Positions 41,081 to 49,631 of a stretch of 64,000 nt of DNA are shown in pieces; the stretch's first letter is position 1, and each line of letters opens with the position of its first letter. Under the pieces are notes generated by a model. It did not search any database, was not told the DNA's origin, and was given only the letters and a program-made list of their open reading frames with translations. The position numbers and the translations under genes are program-made. The DNA is taken from assembly GCF_046546475.1 (NCBI RefSeq), contig NZ_JBKGXS010000008.1:124001-188000 (forward strand), written 5' to 3'. This DNA comes from Pseudonocardia phyllosphaerae (lineage in GTDB: Bacteria > Actinomycetota > Actinomycetes > Mycobacteriales > Pseudonocardiaceae).

Positions 41081-42261
41081 GGCACCTCCATCCTGATCTC
41101 GGTCGGGCCTCCGGCGGGACTGACGACCTGCACCGTCCCGTCGACGCCGGCGAGCCTGCCACGCAGCCCGGCGAGTCCGCTGCCGCGGCCGGGGTCGGCC
41201 CCGCCGTGGCCGTCGTCCCAGACAGCGGCGTGCAGTGCGGAGCCGGAACGGCAGAGCTCGAGGCGGGCCCGGCCGGCGCCGGAGTGCCGGTTCACGTTCG
41301 TGATCGCCTCGGCGAGTGCGAAGTAGACGGCGGTCTCGACGGCCGGACCGGCCGGTTCGTCGAGCGCGATGTGCTGCTCGACCGGGATCCGCGAGCGCAG
41401 GCACAGCGCCCGGACGGCCTCGGTCAGGCCGCGTTCGGCTAGCACCGGCGGGCGGATTCCGTGCACGGTGGCGCGCAGCTCCTGCAGGGTCTGCCCGATG
41501 GTCCGCTCGGCCTCGGCGAGCAGCTCGTCGGCCCTCTCCGGCTGCTCGCGCAGCAGGGTACGGGCCAGGCCGATCGTCATCCCGGTCGCGACGACGTGCG
41601 CCTGGGTCCCGTCGTGCAGGTCGCGCTCGACGCGGCGCATCACCGCGTCCTGTGCCTCGACGGTCGCGGCCCGGGTGCGCGCCAGCTCGTCGACCCGGCG
41701 GCTGAGGTCGGAGCGATGTTCCGGGGCGGCGAGGAACCAGCGGGACACCGCGGCGAGCCGGCGCAGGACCGGCAGGCCCACCAGGAACGGGAGCGCGAGC
41801 AACCCCAGGGCGACCGGCGCCAGTACCAGTGCACCTCCCCCACCGGGCACCGGTTCGAGGAAGGTCCAGCCGAAGAACAGCGACGCCCACATCAGCAGCG
41901 GGACCCCCAGCCCCGCCACGGCCTGCCACACCGTCCAGCCGAGGTAGCGCCAGAACGCGTCACTACCCAGCAGCCGGCCGAAGCGACGCCACACCGAGGG
42001 GCCCGGTTCGTCGATGAAGCGCAGGCCTGCGGGCTCCGGGATCGACGCGTCGAGCCGGCGACCGGCCGCGGCCCGCTCCTCGGCCGCGAGCAGCCGGACC
42101 AGCGCGAACACCCCCACCAGTACCGGGACACCGAGCCCGGCGAGCGGCAGCAGCACGACCCCGGCGACGAGCAGGCACAGCAGCAGCCCCGCGGCGACGC
42201 CGGTGAGAAGCAGCCGCCACACGCCGGCCGCCCAGGCCTGCACGAAGCGGACGAGCCGCAT
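41032..42261 (-). CDS. NarL-type sensor histidine kinase (HisKA_3)
   Basis: 409 aa. Hydrophobic N-terminus with two membrane helix pairs (about residues 17-58 and 107-165), a short extracellular part, then the HisKA_3 dimerisation helix with the phospho-acceptor His216 in RRVERDLHDGTQAHV. The ATP domain has the N-box AEAITNVNRHSGAG and G-box VWDDGHGGADPGRGSGLAGLRGRL. I choose the ATG at 42261, because GGAGGTGATC, a near-perfect ribosome site, lies eight bases upstream; a GTG at 42270 is inside that site. Such small kinases often sense membrane stress. Confidence 0.9.
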   Translation of the reverse strand: MRLVRFVQAWAAGVWRLLLTGVAAGLLLCLLVAGVVLLPLAGLGVPVLVGVFALVRLLAAEERAAAGRRLDASIPEPAGLRFIDEPGPSVWRRFGRLLGSDAFWRYLGWTVWQAVAGLGVPLLMWASLFFGWTFLEPVPGGGGALVLAPVALGLLALPFLVGLPVLRRLAAVSRWFLAAPEHRSDLSRRVDELARTRAATVEAQDAVMRRVERDLHDGTQAHVVATGMTIGLARTLLREQPERADELLAEAERTIGQTLQELRATVHGIRPPVLAERGLTEAVRALCLRSRIPVEQHIALDEPAGPAVETAVYFALAEAITNVNRHSGAGRARLELCRSGSALHAAVWDDGHGGADPGRGSGLAGLRGRLAGVDGTVQVVSPAGGPTEIRMEVPCAPSSPRTSPFSGTG

Positions 42262-42325
42262 TCCGATCACCTCCCCCGCGATCCATCCTGGCCGATCCCG
42301 TCCGTGCGCAGGAGGGCGACGGCTC

Positions 42326-42360
42326 CCCGGGCGGGGGTGGACCTTCCTCCCCCGCCCGGG
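42326..42360. other. Perfect 12-bp stem-loop in the divergent HK/methyltransferase region
   Basis: CCCGGGCGGGGG (42326-42337) and CCCCCGCCCGGG (42349-42360), 11-base loop. It lies between two divergent genes, so it is not a simple terminator; it may be an operator for the two-component system or a leader structure. Confidence 0.5.
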
Positions 42361-42464
42361 TGGAGCACCGGAGCTCCGGGTGTGGACCGCGCACCCTCCT
42401 GCTGCTCGGCGCAGCTCGCGACGATCGATCTCGTCCGATCAGCAGCCGCGTTTGAGGGGACCAG

Positions 42465-43061
42465 ATGAGTGCGCTGGCCGTGTTCCTGAACCGCGCCGTC
42501 GTCGACCAGCCGTCGATGGGGGCCGTCGCGCCGACGTCGGGGGTGGTGGCGCGCCGGATGGCCGCGCTCATACCCGGCGCGCCCGGTGTCGTGGTCGTCG
42601 AGCTGGGGGCGGGTACGGGTGCGGTCAGCGCCGCGCTGGGCCCGAAGCTCGACGGCCGCGGCACCCACCTCGCCGTCGAACGGGACCCGATGATGCTGGC
42701 GGAGCTGCGCCGGCGGGCGCCGTGGGCACACCGGATCCCCGGCGACGCCCGCGACCTCACCGCTCTGCTCACCACCGCGGGTGCGGGTCCGGCGGACGCG
42801 GTGCTGAGCACCCTGCCGTGGTCGTGTTTCGACGCGGCAGGCCAGGACCGGGTGCTCGAGGAGGTGCTGTGCGCCCTGCGCCCGGACGGCGTGTTCGCGA
42901 CGGTGACCTACCGGCCCGCGCGGCTGCGCGCCGGTGGACGCCGGTTCCTGGACCGGATGCACGAGGCCTTCGGGGAGGTCGTCGAGACCGCGACGATCTG
43001 GGCGAACCTGCCACCGGCCCGGCTGACGATCGGCCGTCGGCCGCTACGGAGCGCATCGTGA
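42465..43061 (+). CDS. Small SAM methyltransferase of the phospholipid/rRNA-dimethylase-like type
   Basis: 198 aa. The start FLNRAVVDQPSMGAVAPTSGVVARRMA resembles bacterial phosphatidylethanolamine N-methyltransferase (PmtA), which has the same GA(I/V)xPSS pattern before motif I. Motif I reads VVVVELGAGTGAVSAAL, then ERDPMMLAEL (acidic SAM contact) and the NPPF-like site as STLPWSCFD. The start is the ATG at 42465. It overlaps the next gene by 4 bp (GTGA), which is a DedA-type membrane protein. A joint role in membrane lipids is inferred. Confidence 0.72.
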   Translation: MSALAVFLNRAVVDQPSMGAVAPTSGVVARRMAALIPGAPGVVVVELGAGTGAVSAALGPKLDGRGTHLAVERDPMMLAELRRRAPWAHRIPGDARDLTALLTTAGAGPADAVLSTLPWSCFDAAGQDRVLEEVLCALRPDGVFATVTYRPARLRAGGRRFLDRMHEAFGEVVETATIWANLPPARLTIGRRPLRSAS

Positions 43062-43720
43062 CCGCGGTGCCCGGTGCGGCCGACCTGCCGCTGCCCGTTC
43101 TGTTCGCGCTGGTGGTCCCGGTGCTGGTGGTCGAGGCGGGGCTCCCGGTCGGTGCGTTCGTCCCGGGGACGCTGGTCGCCCTCACCGCGGGGGCGCTCGC
43201 CGGAGGAGCCTCACTACCGGTGGCCGTGGCGGCGGTGGCCGCCGGGACGGTGGCCGGGGGCCAGCTGGGCTTCCGGATCGGGCGTGCCCGACGCGGGCGG
43301 GCGGCGCCGTTCGCGGTCGCGACGCGGCTGCCGCGGGGACCGTGGCGCCACGCCGGGCGGCTGCTCGCGGGGCACCCGGTGCTCACCGTGGCGACCGGTC
43401 AGTGGCTGTCCTGGGGCCGGGTCGTGACGCCCCGAGTCGCGGGCTGGGCCGCGGTACCGCCGGGCCGGTTCACCGTCGTCCACTCGGTGTCCGCGACGAC
43501 CTGGGCGGCCGTGCTGACGACGCTGGGGCACCTCACCGGCGAGGCCGCGCGGGAGTCGGTGACCTCGGCGTACGGGCTGGTCACGGCCGTCGCCGGGGCT
43601 CTGCTGACCGTGCTGCTCGTCGGGCTCCGGCGCCGGCGTCGTGGTCAGCGCCGCGCGACCAGCACCCAGTCGTCGGCCGACGGCGGCCGCTGCTCGGTGC
43701 CCGTGGTCGCCGGGCGGTAG
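43058..43720 (+). CDS. DedA-family membrane protein
   Basis: 220 aa with four to five hydrophobic segments. The N-terminal region VEAGLPVGAFVPGTLVALTAGAL is the DedA signature (usual form E-x3-P-x2-P-G-E) with Gly for the second acidic residue. It has GRARRGRAAP and a later TPRVAGWAAVPPGRFTVVHSV typical of the C-half. DedA proteins flip undecaprenyl phosphate or aid lipid homeostasis. GTG start overlapping the methyltransferase stop. Its last 76 bp overlap the 3' end of the glycosidase gene on the other strand. Confidence 0.78.
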   Translation: MTAVPGAADLPLPVLFALVVPVLVVEAGLPVGAFVPGTLVALTAGALAGGASLPVAVAAVAAGTVAGGQLGFRIGRARRGRAAPFAVATRLPRGPWRHAGRLLAGHPVLTVATGQWLSWGRVVTPRVAGWAAVPPGRFTVVHSVSATTWAAVLTTLGHLTGEAARESVTSAYGLVTAVAGALLTVLLVGLRRRRRGQRRATSTQSSADGGRCSVPVVAGR

Positions 43721-45000
43721 GTGCCGCTGCGCGGGTCGAACCACTGCATCCGGGTCAGGCCCTTGGTCGCGGCGTCGTCGAGGGTGAACTTCTCCCCCGA
43801 CGGGCTGTAGACCAGCAGGTAGGAGCCGTCCGAGCCGCGGTTGGCGACGACCCGGTCCGCGCCCGAGCCGGCGTCGGAGGTCAGAGCGTCCTGGGCCGGG
43901 ACGCCCTTGGTGAACGGCAGCGAGGTCATCAGCTGCCGCAGGTGCGCCATCTGCTCCTTGCCGGCCGGGAGCTGCAGGGCGTCGGTCCAGCTGCCGCGGG
44001 CACCGAGCGAGCCCTTGCCGCCGGGGCTGAACTGCCACACCGCGTGCGCTCCGTAGGTGTGCCCGGCGGCGCCGCCGAGGACGGCCCAGTACGCGTCGCG
44101 GCGGACGTCCTGCGCCGTGGAGAAACCCTTCTCCGGCTTCCAGCAGTACGGGTGGTCCTCGTAGATCGGCTCGCCGTCGACGAACGGCTTCGCAGGCGAC
44201 GCGCCGTAGGTCTGCTCGACCAGCTTCTGCCGCTTCTCGTAGCGCAGGCAGTGCCCGCCCTGCAGCATGTTGAAGTCGAGCCAGTCGGACCCGGCGAACC
44301 ACTGGGCGGAGGTCTGGTCGCCCTGCGGGTGGTAGGTCTTGAGCTGGGTGCCGCCACCGGCGTCGAGGCCCTTGGCCAGGGCGCCCCAGAGCTTCTCCTC
44401 GCCGTCGGCGGGGTGGTCGCCGCCGAGGGTCCAGGTGATGTTGTCGCGCGCGCCGTAGCGCTTGCCGAGGAAGCGGCCGTAGTCCTCGGCGTTGCCCTCG
44501 TTCACGACCTTGCCGGTCTGCTTGTCGCCCCACACCGGGTGGATCGCCAGGTAGAGACCGCGCTTCGCGGCCTCGTCGACGATGCCGTCGACGCGCTTCC
44601 AGTAGTCCTCGTGCTCGCTCGCGGTGCTGACGTCGCCGCTGATCGGCTTCGTCGACCCGGCCTGCGGGAAGATCGCCACCGTCTGGATCACGGTGTAGCC
44701 CTGGGCCGCGCGGGTGTCGAGGTAGCGCAGGACGTCGTCGTGGTCGGGCTTGCCCAGCAGCGCCCACGCGGTGTCACCGAGCCAGAAGAACGGCTTGCCG
44801 CCCGCGGTGAAGAAGCGGCCGTCGGTCTGCAGCCGCGGCAGGGGCGCGTCCGCCTGGGTGCGCGGCGCCGGTCCCGGGTCGGGCTTCGGCCCCGGGACGG
44901 GACCGCCGACCCCGGCCGAGGTCAGGGCGCCGACGGACAGGACCGCCCCGAGGGCGAGCAGCACCCGCCGGACGTGGCTCGAGGTCGTCGGGCGTGGCAT
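43645..45000 (-). CDS. Secreted GH140-like (DUF4038) glycoside hydrolase
   Basis: 451 aa with a Sec-type signal (RRVLLALGAVLSVGALTSAG, cleaved near residue 40). The core follows the DUF4038 family: PFFWLGDTAWALL, GYTVIQTVAIFPQ, ITWTLGGDH, WLDFNMLQGGHC, PFVDGEPIYEDHPY and a C-terminal putative collagen-binding beta domain (FDPRSGTYRPAT). Family members include the apiosidase GH140 and other plant-glycan hydrolases. The start is the ATG at 45000 with GGAGG upstream. No carbohydrate operon is present around it, so the substrate is unclear. Confidence 0.85.
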   Translation of the reverse strand: MPRPTTSSHVRRVLLALGAVLSVGALTSAGVGGPVPGPKPDPGPAPRTQADAPLPRLQTDGRFFTAGGKPFFWLGDTAWALLGKPDHDDVLRYLDTRAAQGYTVIQTVAIFPQAGSTKPISGDVSTASEHEDYWKRVDGIVDEAAKRGLYLAIHPVWGDKQTGKVVNEGNAEDYGRFLGKRYGARDNITWTLGGDHPADGEEKLWGALAKGLDAGGGTQLKTYHPQGDQTSAQWFAGSDWLDFNMLQGGHCLRYEKRQKLVEQTYGASPAKPFVDGEPIYEDHPYCWKPEKGFSTAQDVRRDAYWAVLGGAAGHTYGAHAVWQFSPGGKGSLGARGSWTDALQLPAGKEQMAHLRQLMTSLPFTKGVPAQDALTSDAGSGADRVVANRGSDGSYLLVYSPSGEKFTLDDAATKGLTRMQWFDPRSGTYRPATTGTEQRPPSADDWVLVARR

Positions 45001-45068
45001 GGCCCCTCCGGTCACTCCAGGCGTCATGATCGTCGGCGCCGACGGTACGTCGACGGAGCCCCGTTCCG

Positions 45069-45095
45069 ACTCGTTCGTCCCCTTTTCGAACGAGT
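45069..45095. other. Inverted repeat in the divergent glycosidase/DUF808 region
   Basis: ACTCGTTCG (45069-45077) and CGAACGAGT (45087-45095), perfect 9-bp arms, 9-base loop. It lies 69-95 bp upstream of the glycosidase start on the minus strand and could be an operator; it could also form a small hairpin. Confidence 0.45.
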
Positions 45096-45167
45096 GGTGT
45101 CTTCGTCCTTTCGTGGCCGTACGCTGCTTCGCGTGCAGACCACCACCTCGCCCGCGAGCGTCGCCCG

Positions 45168-46238
45168 ATGAGCGCCGGCCTGTTCGCCCTGTTCGACGAC
45201 ATCGCCGCGCTCACCCGGCTCACCGCCGCCTCGCTCGACGACGTCGCCGGTGCGGCCGGGCGGGCGAGCACCAAGGCCGCGGGGGTCGTCGTCGACGACG
45301 CCGCGGTGACCCCGCGCTACGTGCACGGCCTCAAGCCCGAGCGCGAGCTGTCGATCATCCGCAGGATCGCGGTCGGGTCGCTGCGCAACAAGCTGGTCTT
45401 CATCCTCCCGGTCGCACTGGTGCTCAGCCAGTTCGCGCCGTGGGCGCTGACCCCGATCCTCATGCTCGGCGGGCTCTACCTGTCCTACGAGGGCGCGGAG
45501 AAGATCTGGGAGTACTTCTCCGGGCACGGCCACGACGAGCAGTCGCAGGACGAGGAGACCGGCGAGGACCCGAAGGCCCGTGAGAAGCGAGTCGTCTCCG
45601 GCGCCGTGCGGACCGACTTCATCCTCTCCGCCGAGATCATGGTGATCGCGCTGAACGAGGTCGCCACCGAGGCGTTCGTCGCGCGGGCGATCATCCTGGC
45701 CGTCGTCGGCGTGCTGATCACCGTGCTGGTCTACGGCGTGGTCGCGCTGATCGTGAAGATGGACGACGCCGGCGCGGCGCTGGCCGAGCGCGACTCCGCG
45801 GCGGTGGCCGGGTTCGGCCGCGGCCTGGTCAAGGCGATGCCGATCGTGCTGTCGGTGCTCTCGGTCGTCGGCGTCGCGGCGATGCTGTGGGTCGGCGGGC
45901 ACATCCTGCTGGTCGGGATGGACGCGCTCGGCTTCCACCCGGTCTACGGGTTCGTGCACCACCTGGAGGAGGTCGTCACCGGGGCGACCGGCGCGCTCGG
46001 CGGGGTGCTGGGCTGGCTCACCAACACGGTCTTCTCGGCGATCCTGGGCATCGTCGTGGGGTCGGTGATCGTCGGGCTGATGCACCTGATCCCGAAGCGG
46101 GACAAGAAGACCGGGGATGGTGAGCAGAGCCGGGCGGCCGAGGGTTCCGAGGCCGGTGAGTCCTCTCAGTCGTATCAGTCCTCTCAGCCGTCTCAGTCGT
46201 CCGAGTCCTCCGCGTCGTCCGAGTCCACGGAGCGCTGA
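45168..46238 (+). CDS. DUF808 family membrane protein (YedI-like)
   Basis: 356 aa. Family pattern at the N-terminus: GLFALFDDIAALTRLTAASLDDVAG then TKAAGVVVDDAAVTPRYVHGL, followed by four to six membrane segments. The C-terminal tail is a Ser/Gln-rich low-complexity repeat (SSQSYQSSQPSQSSESSASS) outside the family domain. The role is unknown; YedI is a predicted membrane transporter or regulator. Starts at the ATG 45168 and stops 3 bp from the LysR stop on the other strand. Confidence 0.85.
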   Translation: MSAGLFALFDDIAALTRLTAASLDDVAGAAGRASTKAAGVVVDDAAVTPRYVHGLKPERELSIIRRIAVGSLRNKLVFILPVALVLSQFAPWALTPILMLGGLYLSYEGAEKIWEYFSGHGHDEQSQDEETGEDPKAREKRVVSGAVRTDFILSAEIMVIALNEVATEAFVARAIILAVVGVLITVLVYGVVALIVKMDDAGAALAERDSAAVAGFGRGLVKAMPIVLSVLSVVGVAAMLWVGGHILLVGMDALGFHPVYGFVHHLEEVVTGATGALGGVLGWLTNTVFSAILGIVVGSVIVGLMHLIPKRDKKTGDGEQSRAAEGSEAGESSQSYQSSQPSQSSESSASSESTER

Positions 46239-46241
46239 CGC

Positions 46242-47147
46242 TCAGCGCGCCGGGAGCCGCTCGGCCAGGCCGGTGGCGAGGTGGTCGAGCACCGCGGCGA
46301 CCCGCCGCGGCGGATGTGCGTCGTGCACCGCGAGGAAGTCCGCGGGCGGGGTCGGGACGTCGTCGAGCACCTGCACCAGGTCCCCGGCGGCCAGCAGCGG
46401 CGCCACCTGCCACAGCGAGCGCATCACCAGCCCGCGCCCGGCCAGGCACCACGCGGTGGCGACCTCGCCGTCGTTGCAGGTCATGGCGCCCGTGACGCGG
46501 ACGGCGGTGCTGTCGGCGGGCGAGGTGCCGAAGCGCCAGTGCGCGTAGGCGGTGTCGGTCTCGCGGATCACGATGCAGTCGTGGCCGGCCAGCTCGGCGA
46601 GTTCGCGGGGCGTACCGCGCCGGCGCAGGTAGTCCGGGGCGGCGCAGACGACCCGGCGGTTGCGCACCAGCGGGCGCGCGTGCAACCGCGAGTCCGGCAG
46701 CGGCGCGGTGCGGATCGCGAGGTCGTAGCCGGTGCCGCCGACGTGCACCGGCAGGTGCGACAGCTCCAGGTCGACCCGCAGGTCCGGATGCGCGGCGGCG
46801 AACGAGCCGAGCAGCGGCGCCACGTGGGCCCGCCCGAACCCCATCGACGAGTGCACCGCGACCCGGCCGTGCAGCCGCCCGGAGCCGCGGCCGACGTCGT
46901 CCTCCAGGTCGTCGATCTGGCCGAGGACGTCGGCGGCGCCCGCGGCGTAGCGGCGGCCCTCGTCGGTGAGGGTGAGCCGCCGGGTGCTGCGCTGCACCAG
47001 GCGGGCGCCGAGTCGCCGTTCCAGGCGGGCGAGCCGCTTGCTCACCGCCGACACCGAGACGCCCCAGACCCGCGCGGCCTCGGTCAGCGTCCCGGCGGCG
47101 GCGACGCCGCTGAAGAACCGGAGGTCGTCGAGCTCGGGCAGGTCCAC
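46242..47147 (-). CDS. LysR-family regulator, probable activator of the tartrate/malate dehydrogenase gene
   Basis: 301 aa. The N-terminal winged helix is standard (LRFFSGVAAAGTLTEAARVWGVSVSAVSKRLARLERRLG), followed by the type 2 periplasmic-binding-like effector domain (RVAVHSSMGFGR to VHDAHPPRR). GTG start at 47147. It is divergent from the dehydrogenase gene with a 122-bp promoter region, the usual LysR layout (DmlR/DmlA is a known example). The region contains the direct repeat GGAAGCA, 14 bp apart. Confidence 0.9.
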   Translation of the reverse strand: MDLPELDDLRFFSGVAAAGTLTEAARVWGVSVSAVSKRLARLERRLGARLVQRSTRRLTLTDEGRRYAAGAADVLGQIDDLEDDVGRGSGRLHGRVAVHSSMGFGRAHVAPLLGSFAAAHPDLRVDLELSHLPVHVGGTGYDLAIRTAPLPDSRLHARPLVRNRRVVCAAPDYLRRRGTPRELAELAGHDCIVIRETDTAYAHWRFGTSPADSTAVRVTGAMTCNDGEVATAWCLAGRGLVMRSLWQVAPLLAAGDLVQVLDDVPTPPADFLAVHDAHPPRRVAAVLDHLATGLAERLPAR

Positions 47148-47269
47148 CGCGTCCTTCTTTCCTCCGGCGAAAGACTGTGCGGCGCATTCTGCGCTGTTCC
47201 GCTTCGTTCTCGCGCCTCAGGCTGGAAGCAGCAGGCCGGAAGCACTCGGAACGAACGAAGGAGCAGCAC

Positions 47270-48346
47270 ATGACCCGCACCCACCGCATCGCCGTCATCC
47301 CCGGGGACGGGATCGGCACCGAGGTCGTCCCCGAGGGCCTGCGGGTGCTCGATGCCGCCGCCGAGCGGTTCGGGTTCACGCTGGAGCCGGTCGAGTTCGG
47401 CTTCGCGAGCGCGGCCTACTGGCTCGAGCACGGCACGATGCTGCCCGGCGACTGGTTCGAGCAGCTCCGCGGTTTCGACGCGCTGTTCTTCGGCGCCGTC
47501 GGGTGGCCGGACGTGCTGCCCGACCACGAGTCGCTGTGGGGCAGCCTGCTGCAGTTCCGGCGCCGCTTCGACCAGTACGTCAACCTGCGCCCGGTCCGGC
47601 TGCTGCCCGGCGTCCCCGCGCCGCTGGCGGGCCGCTCCCCCGGCGAGATCGACATGTTCATCGTCCGGGAGAACACCGAGGGCGAGTACTCCAGCATCGG
47701 CGGCCGGATGTTCGAAGGGACCGAGCGGGAGACGGTGATCCAGGAGACCGTCATGACCCGCACCGGCGTCGACCGCGTGCTGCGCTACGCCTTCGAGCTG
47801 GCGAACAGCCGCCCGGAACGCCACCTGACCTCGGCGACCAAGAGCAACGGCATCTCGATCACCATGCCGTACTGGGACGAGCGGGTCGCGGCGATGGCCG
47901 AGCAGTACCCGGACGTCCACGTCGACCGGTACCACATCGACATCCTCGCGGCCCGGTTCGTGATGAGCCCGGACCGGTTCGACGTCGTGGTGGCCAGCAA
48001 CCTGTTCGGCGACATCCTCTCCGACCTCGGGCCGGCCTGCACCGGCACGATCGGCGTCGCGCCGAGCGCCAACATCAACCCGACCCGGGAGTTCCCGAGC
48101 CTGTTCGAGCCGGTGCACGGCTCGGCGCCGGACATCGCGGGCAAGGGCGTCGCGAACCCGGTCGGGCAGATCTGGTGCGGCGCGATGATGCTGGAGCACC
48201 TCGGGGAGCAGGAGGCGGCGGACGCGGTCCTGGCCGCGATCTCCGACGTCGTCGGGCGGGGCGGGGACGTGACCACACCGGACCTGGGCGGGTCCGGCAC
48301 CACCGCCACGCTGGGTGCGGCGATCGCCGACGCGGTCCGCGGGTGA
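47270..48346 (+). CDS. ttuC: Tartrate dehydrogenase/decarboxylase or D-malate dehydrogenase
   Basis: 358 aa NAD-dependent beta-decarboxylating dehydrogenase. Motifs: IAVIPGDGIGTEVVPEGLRVL at the N-terminus, RENTEGEYSSIGG (substrate/NAD site), Lys in TSATKSNGI, the metal Asp pair in DVVVASNLFGDILSDLG, and EPVHGSAPDIAGKGVANP. GAVGWPD and RFDQYVNLRPVRL place it in the TtuC/DmlA subgroup rather than isopropylmalate dehydrogenase. Start at ATG 47270 behind AAGGAG. Substrate could be L-tartrate, meso-tartrate or D-malate. Next downstream is an M20 amidohydrolase gene, 28 bp away. Confidence 0.9.
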   Translation: MTRTHRIAVIPGDGIGTEVVPEGLRVLDAAAERFGFTLEPVEFGFASAAYWLEHGTMLPGDWFEQLRGFDALFFGAVGWPDVLPDHESLWGSLLQFRRRFDQYVNLRPVRLLPGVPAPLAGRSPGEIDMFIVRENTEGEYSSIGGRMFEGTERETVIQETVMTRTGVDRVLRYAFELANSRPERHLTSATKSNGISITMPYWDERVAAMAEQYPDVHVDRYHIDILAARFVMSPDRFDVVVASNLFGDILSDLGPACTGTIGVAPSANINPTREFPSLFEPVHGSAPDIAGKGVANPVGQIWCGAMMLEHLGEQEAADAVLAAISDVVGRGGDVTTPDLGGSGTTATLGAAIADAVRG

Positions 48347-48374
48347 GGTCGCCGACGACCCTGGCCACCTGATC

Positions 48375-49631
48375 ATGTCGCGGCTACGTTGGGGTGACGT
48401 GAGCGCCGCCGACGACCTCGCCGATCTCTACCGCGACCTGCACCGCCATCCCGAGCTGTCCTTCGCCGAGACCCGCACGGCCGGGATCGCCGCCGCCCGG
48501 CTCCGCGACGCCGGCTACGAGGTGGCGGAGGGCGTCGGTGGGACCGGGGTGGTCGGCGTCCTGCGCAACGACGACGGCCCGACGGCGCTGCTGCGCGCGG
48601 ACATGGACGCGCTGCCCGTCGCCGAGACCACCGGCCTGGACTACGCCAGCACCGCCCGCGGCGTCACCCCCGACGGCGAGGAGACCGCCGTCGCGCACGC
48701 CTGCGGGCACGACATGCACGTCACCTGCCTGACCGGCGCGGCCGCCGAGCTCGCCGCGGCCCGCGACACCTGGTCCGGGACGCTGCTGGTGGTGTTCCAG
48801 CCGGCCGAGGAGGTCGGCGGCGGGGCCAGGGCCATGCTCGACGACGGCCTCTACGACCGCTTCGGCACCCCCGACGTCGTGCTGGGCCAGCACGTCGCCC
48901 CGCTCCCGGCCGGGCTGCTGGCGCTCACCTCCGGGGCCGCATTCGCCGCCAGCGACACCGTGCGGGTCACGCTGCACGGCACCGGCGGCCACGGCTCCCG
49001 CCCGGAGACCACCGTCGACCCGGTGGTGCTCGCGGCGGCGACGGTGCTGCGGCTCAACACGATCGTCTCCCGGGAGATCCCCGGCTCGGAGACCGCGGTG
49101 CTCACCGTCGGCACGATGCGGGCGGGCACCAAGGAGAACATCGTCCCGGACACCGCCGAGCTCGGGATGACCGTGCGGTCCTACACCCGCGCCGTCCGGG
49201 ACCGGGTGCTGGGCGCGATCGAGCGGGTCGTGCGCGGGGAGGCCGCCGCGTCCGGGGTGCCGAAGGACCCGGAGATCGCCTTCGGCGAGAGCTTCCCGGC
49301 CGTGATCAACGACGCCGACGCCTGCGAGCGCACCCGCGCCGCGCTGGCGACGGTCACCCCGCTCCCGGTCGTCGACCCCGGGCCGGTGACCGGCAGCGAG
49401 GACGTCGGCGAGTTCGCCACCGCCGCCGGGGCGCCGTGCGCGTACTGGCTGCTCGGTGGCGCCGACCCGGAGCTGTTCAGCGGATGCAGCTCGGTGGAGG
49501 AGATCCGCGACCGGGTCGGCGAGCTGCCGTCGAACCACTCCCCGCGCTACGCGCCGGTGATCGAACCGACCCTGACGACGGGGGTCGCGGCCCTGGTCGC
49601 GGCCGCCCGGGAATGGCTGCCCGCCCGATGA
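48375..49631 (+). CDS. M20 family amidohydrolase (N-acyl amino acid or carbamoyl amidase type)
   Basis: 418 aa metallohydrolase of the M20/M28 group. The zinc site pieces are ACGHDMHVTC (His-Asp-His), PAEEVGGGARAML with the catalytic Glu, and the dimerisation domain from DTVRVTLHGTGGHGSRPE. Near the C-terminus GSEDVGEFATAA carries the last ligand region. Related enzymes cleave hippurate, N-acetylamino acids or indole-acetyl conjugates. The ATG at 48375 has no clear ribosome site; the GTG at 48399 is a good alternative. Overlaps the beta-lactamase gene by 4 bp. Confidence 0.87.
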   Translation: MSRLRWGDVSAADDLADLYRDLHRHPELSFAETRTAGIAAARLRDAGYEVAEGVGGTGVVGVLRNDDGPTALLRADMDALPVAETTGLDYASTARGVTPDGEETAVAHACGHDMHVTCLTGAAAELAAARDTWSGTLLVVFQPAEEVGGGARAMLDDGLYDRFGTPDVVLGQHVAPLPAGLLALTSGAAFAASDTVRVTLHGTGGHGSRPETTVDPVVLAAATVLRLNTIVSREIPGSETAVLTVGTMRAGTKENIVPDTAELGMTVRSYTRAVRDRVLGAIERVVRGEAAASGVPKDPEIAFGESFPAVINDADACERTRAALATVTPLPVVDPGPVTGSEDVGEFATAAGAPCAYWLLGGADPELFSGCSSVEEIRDRVGELPSNHSPRYAPVIEPTLTTGVAALVAAAREWLPAR

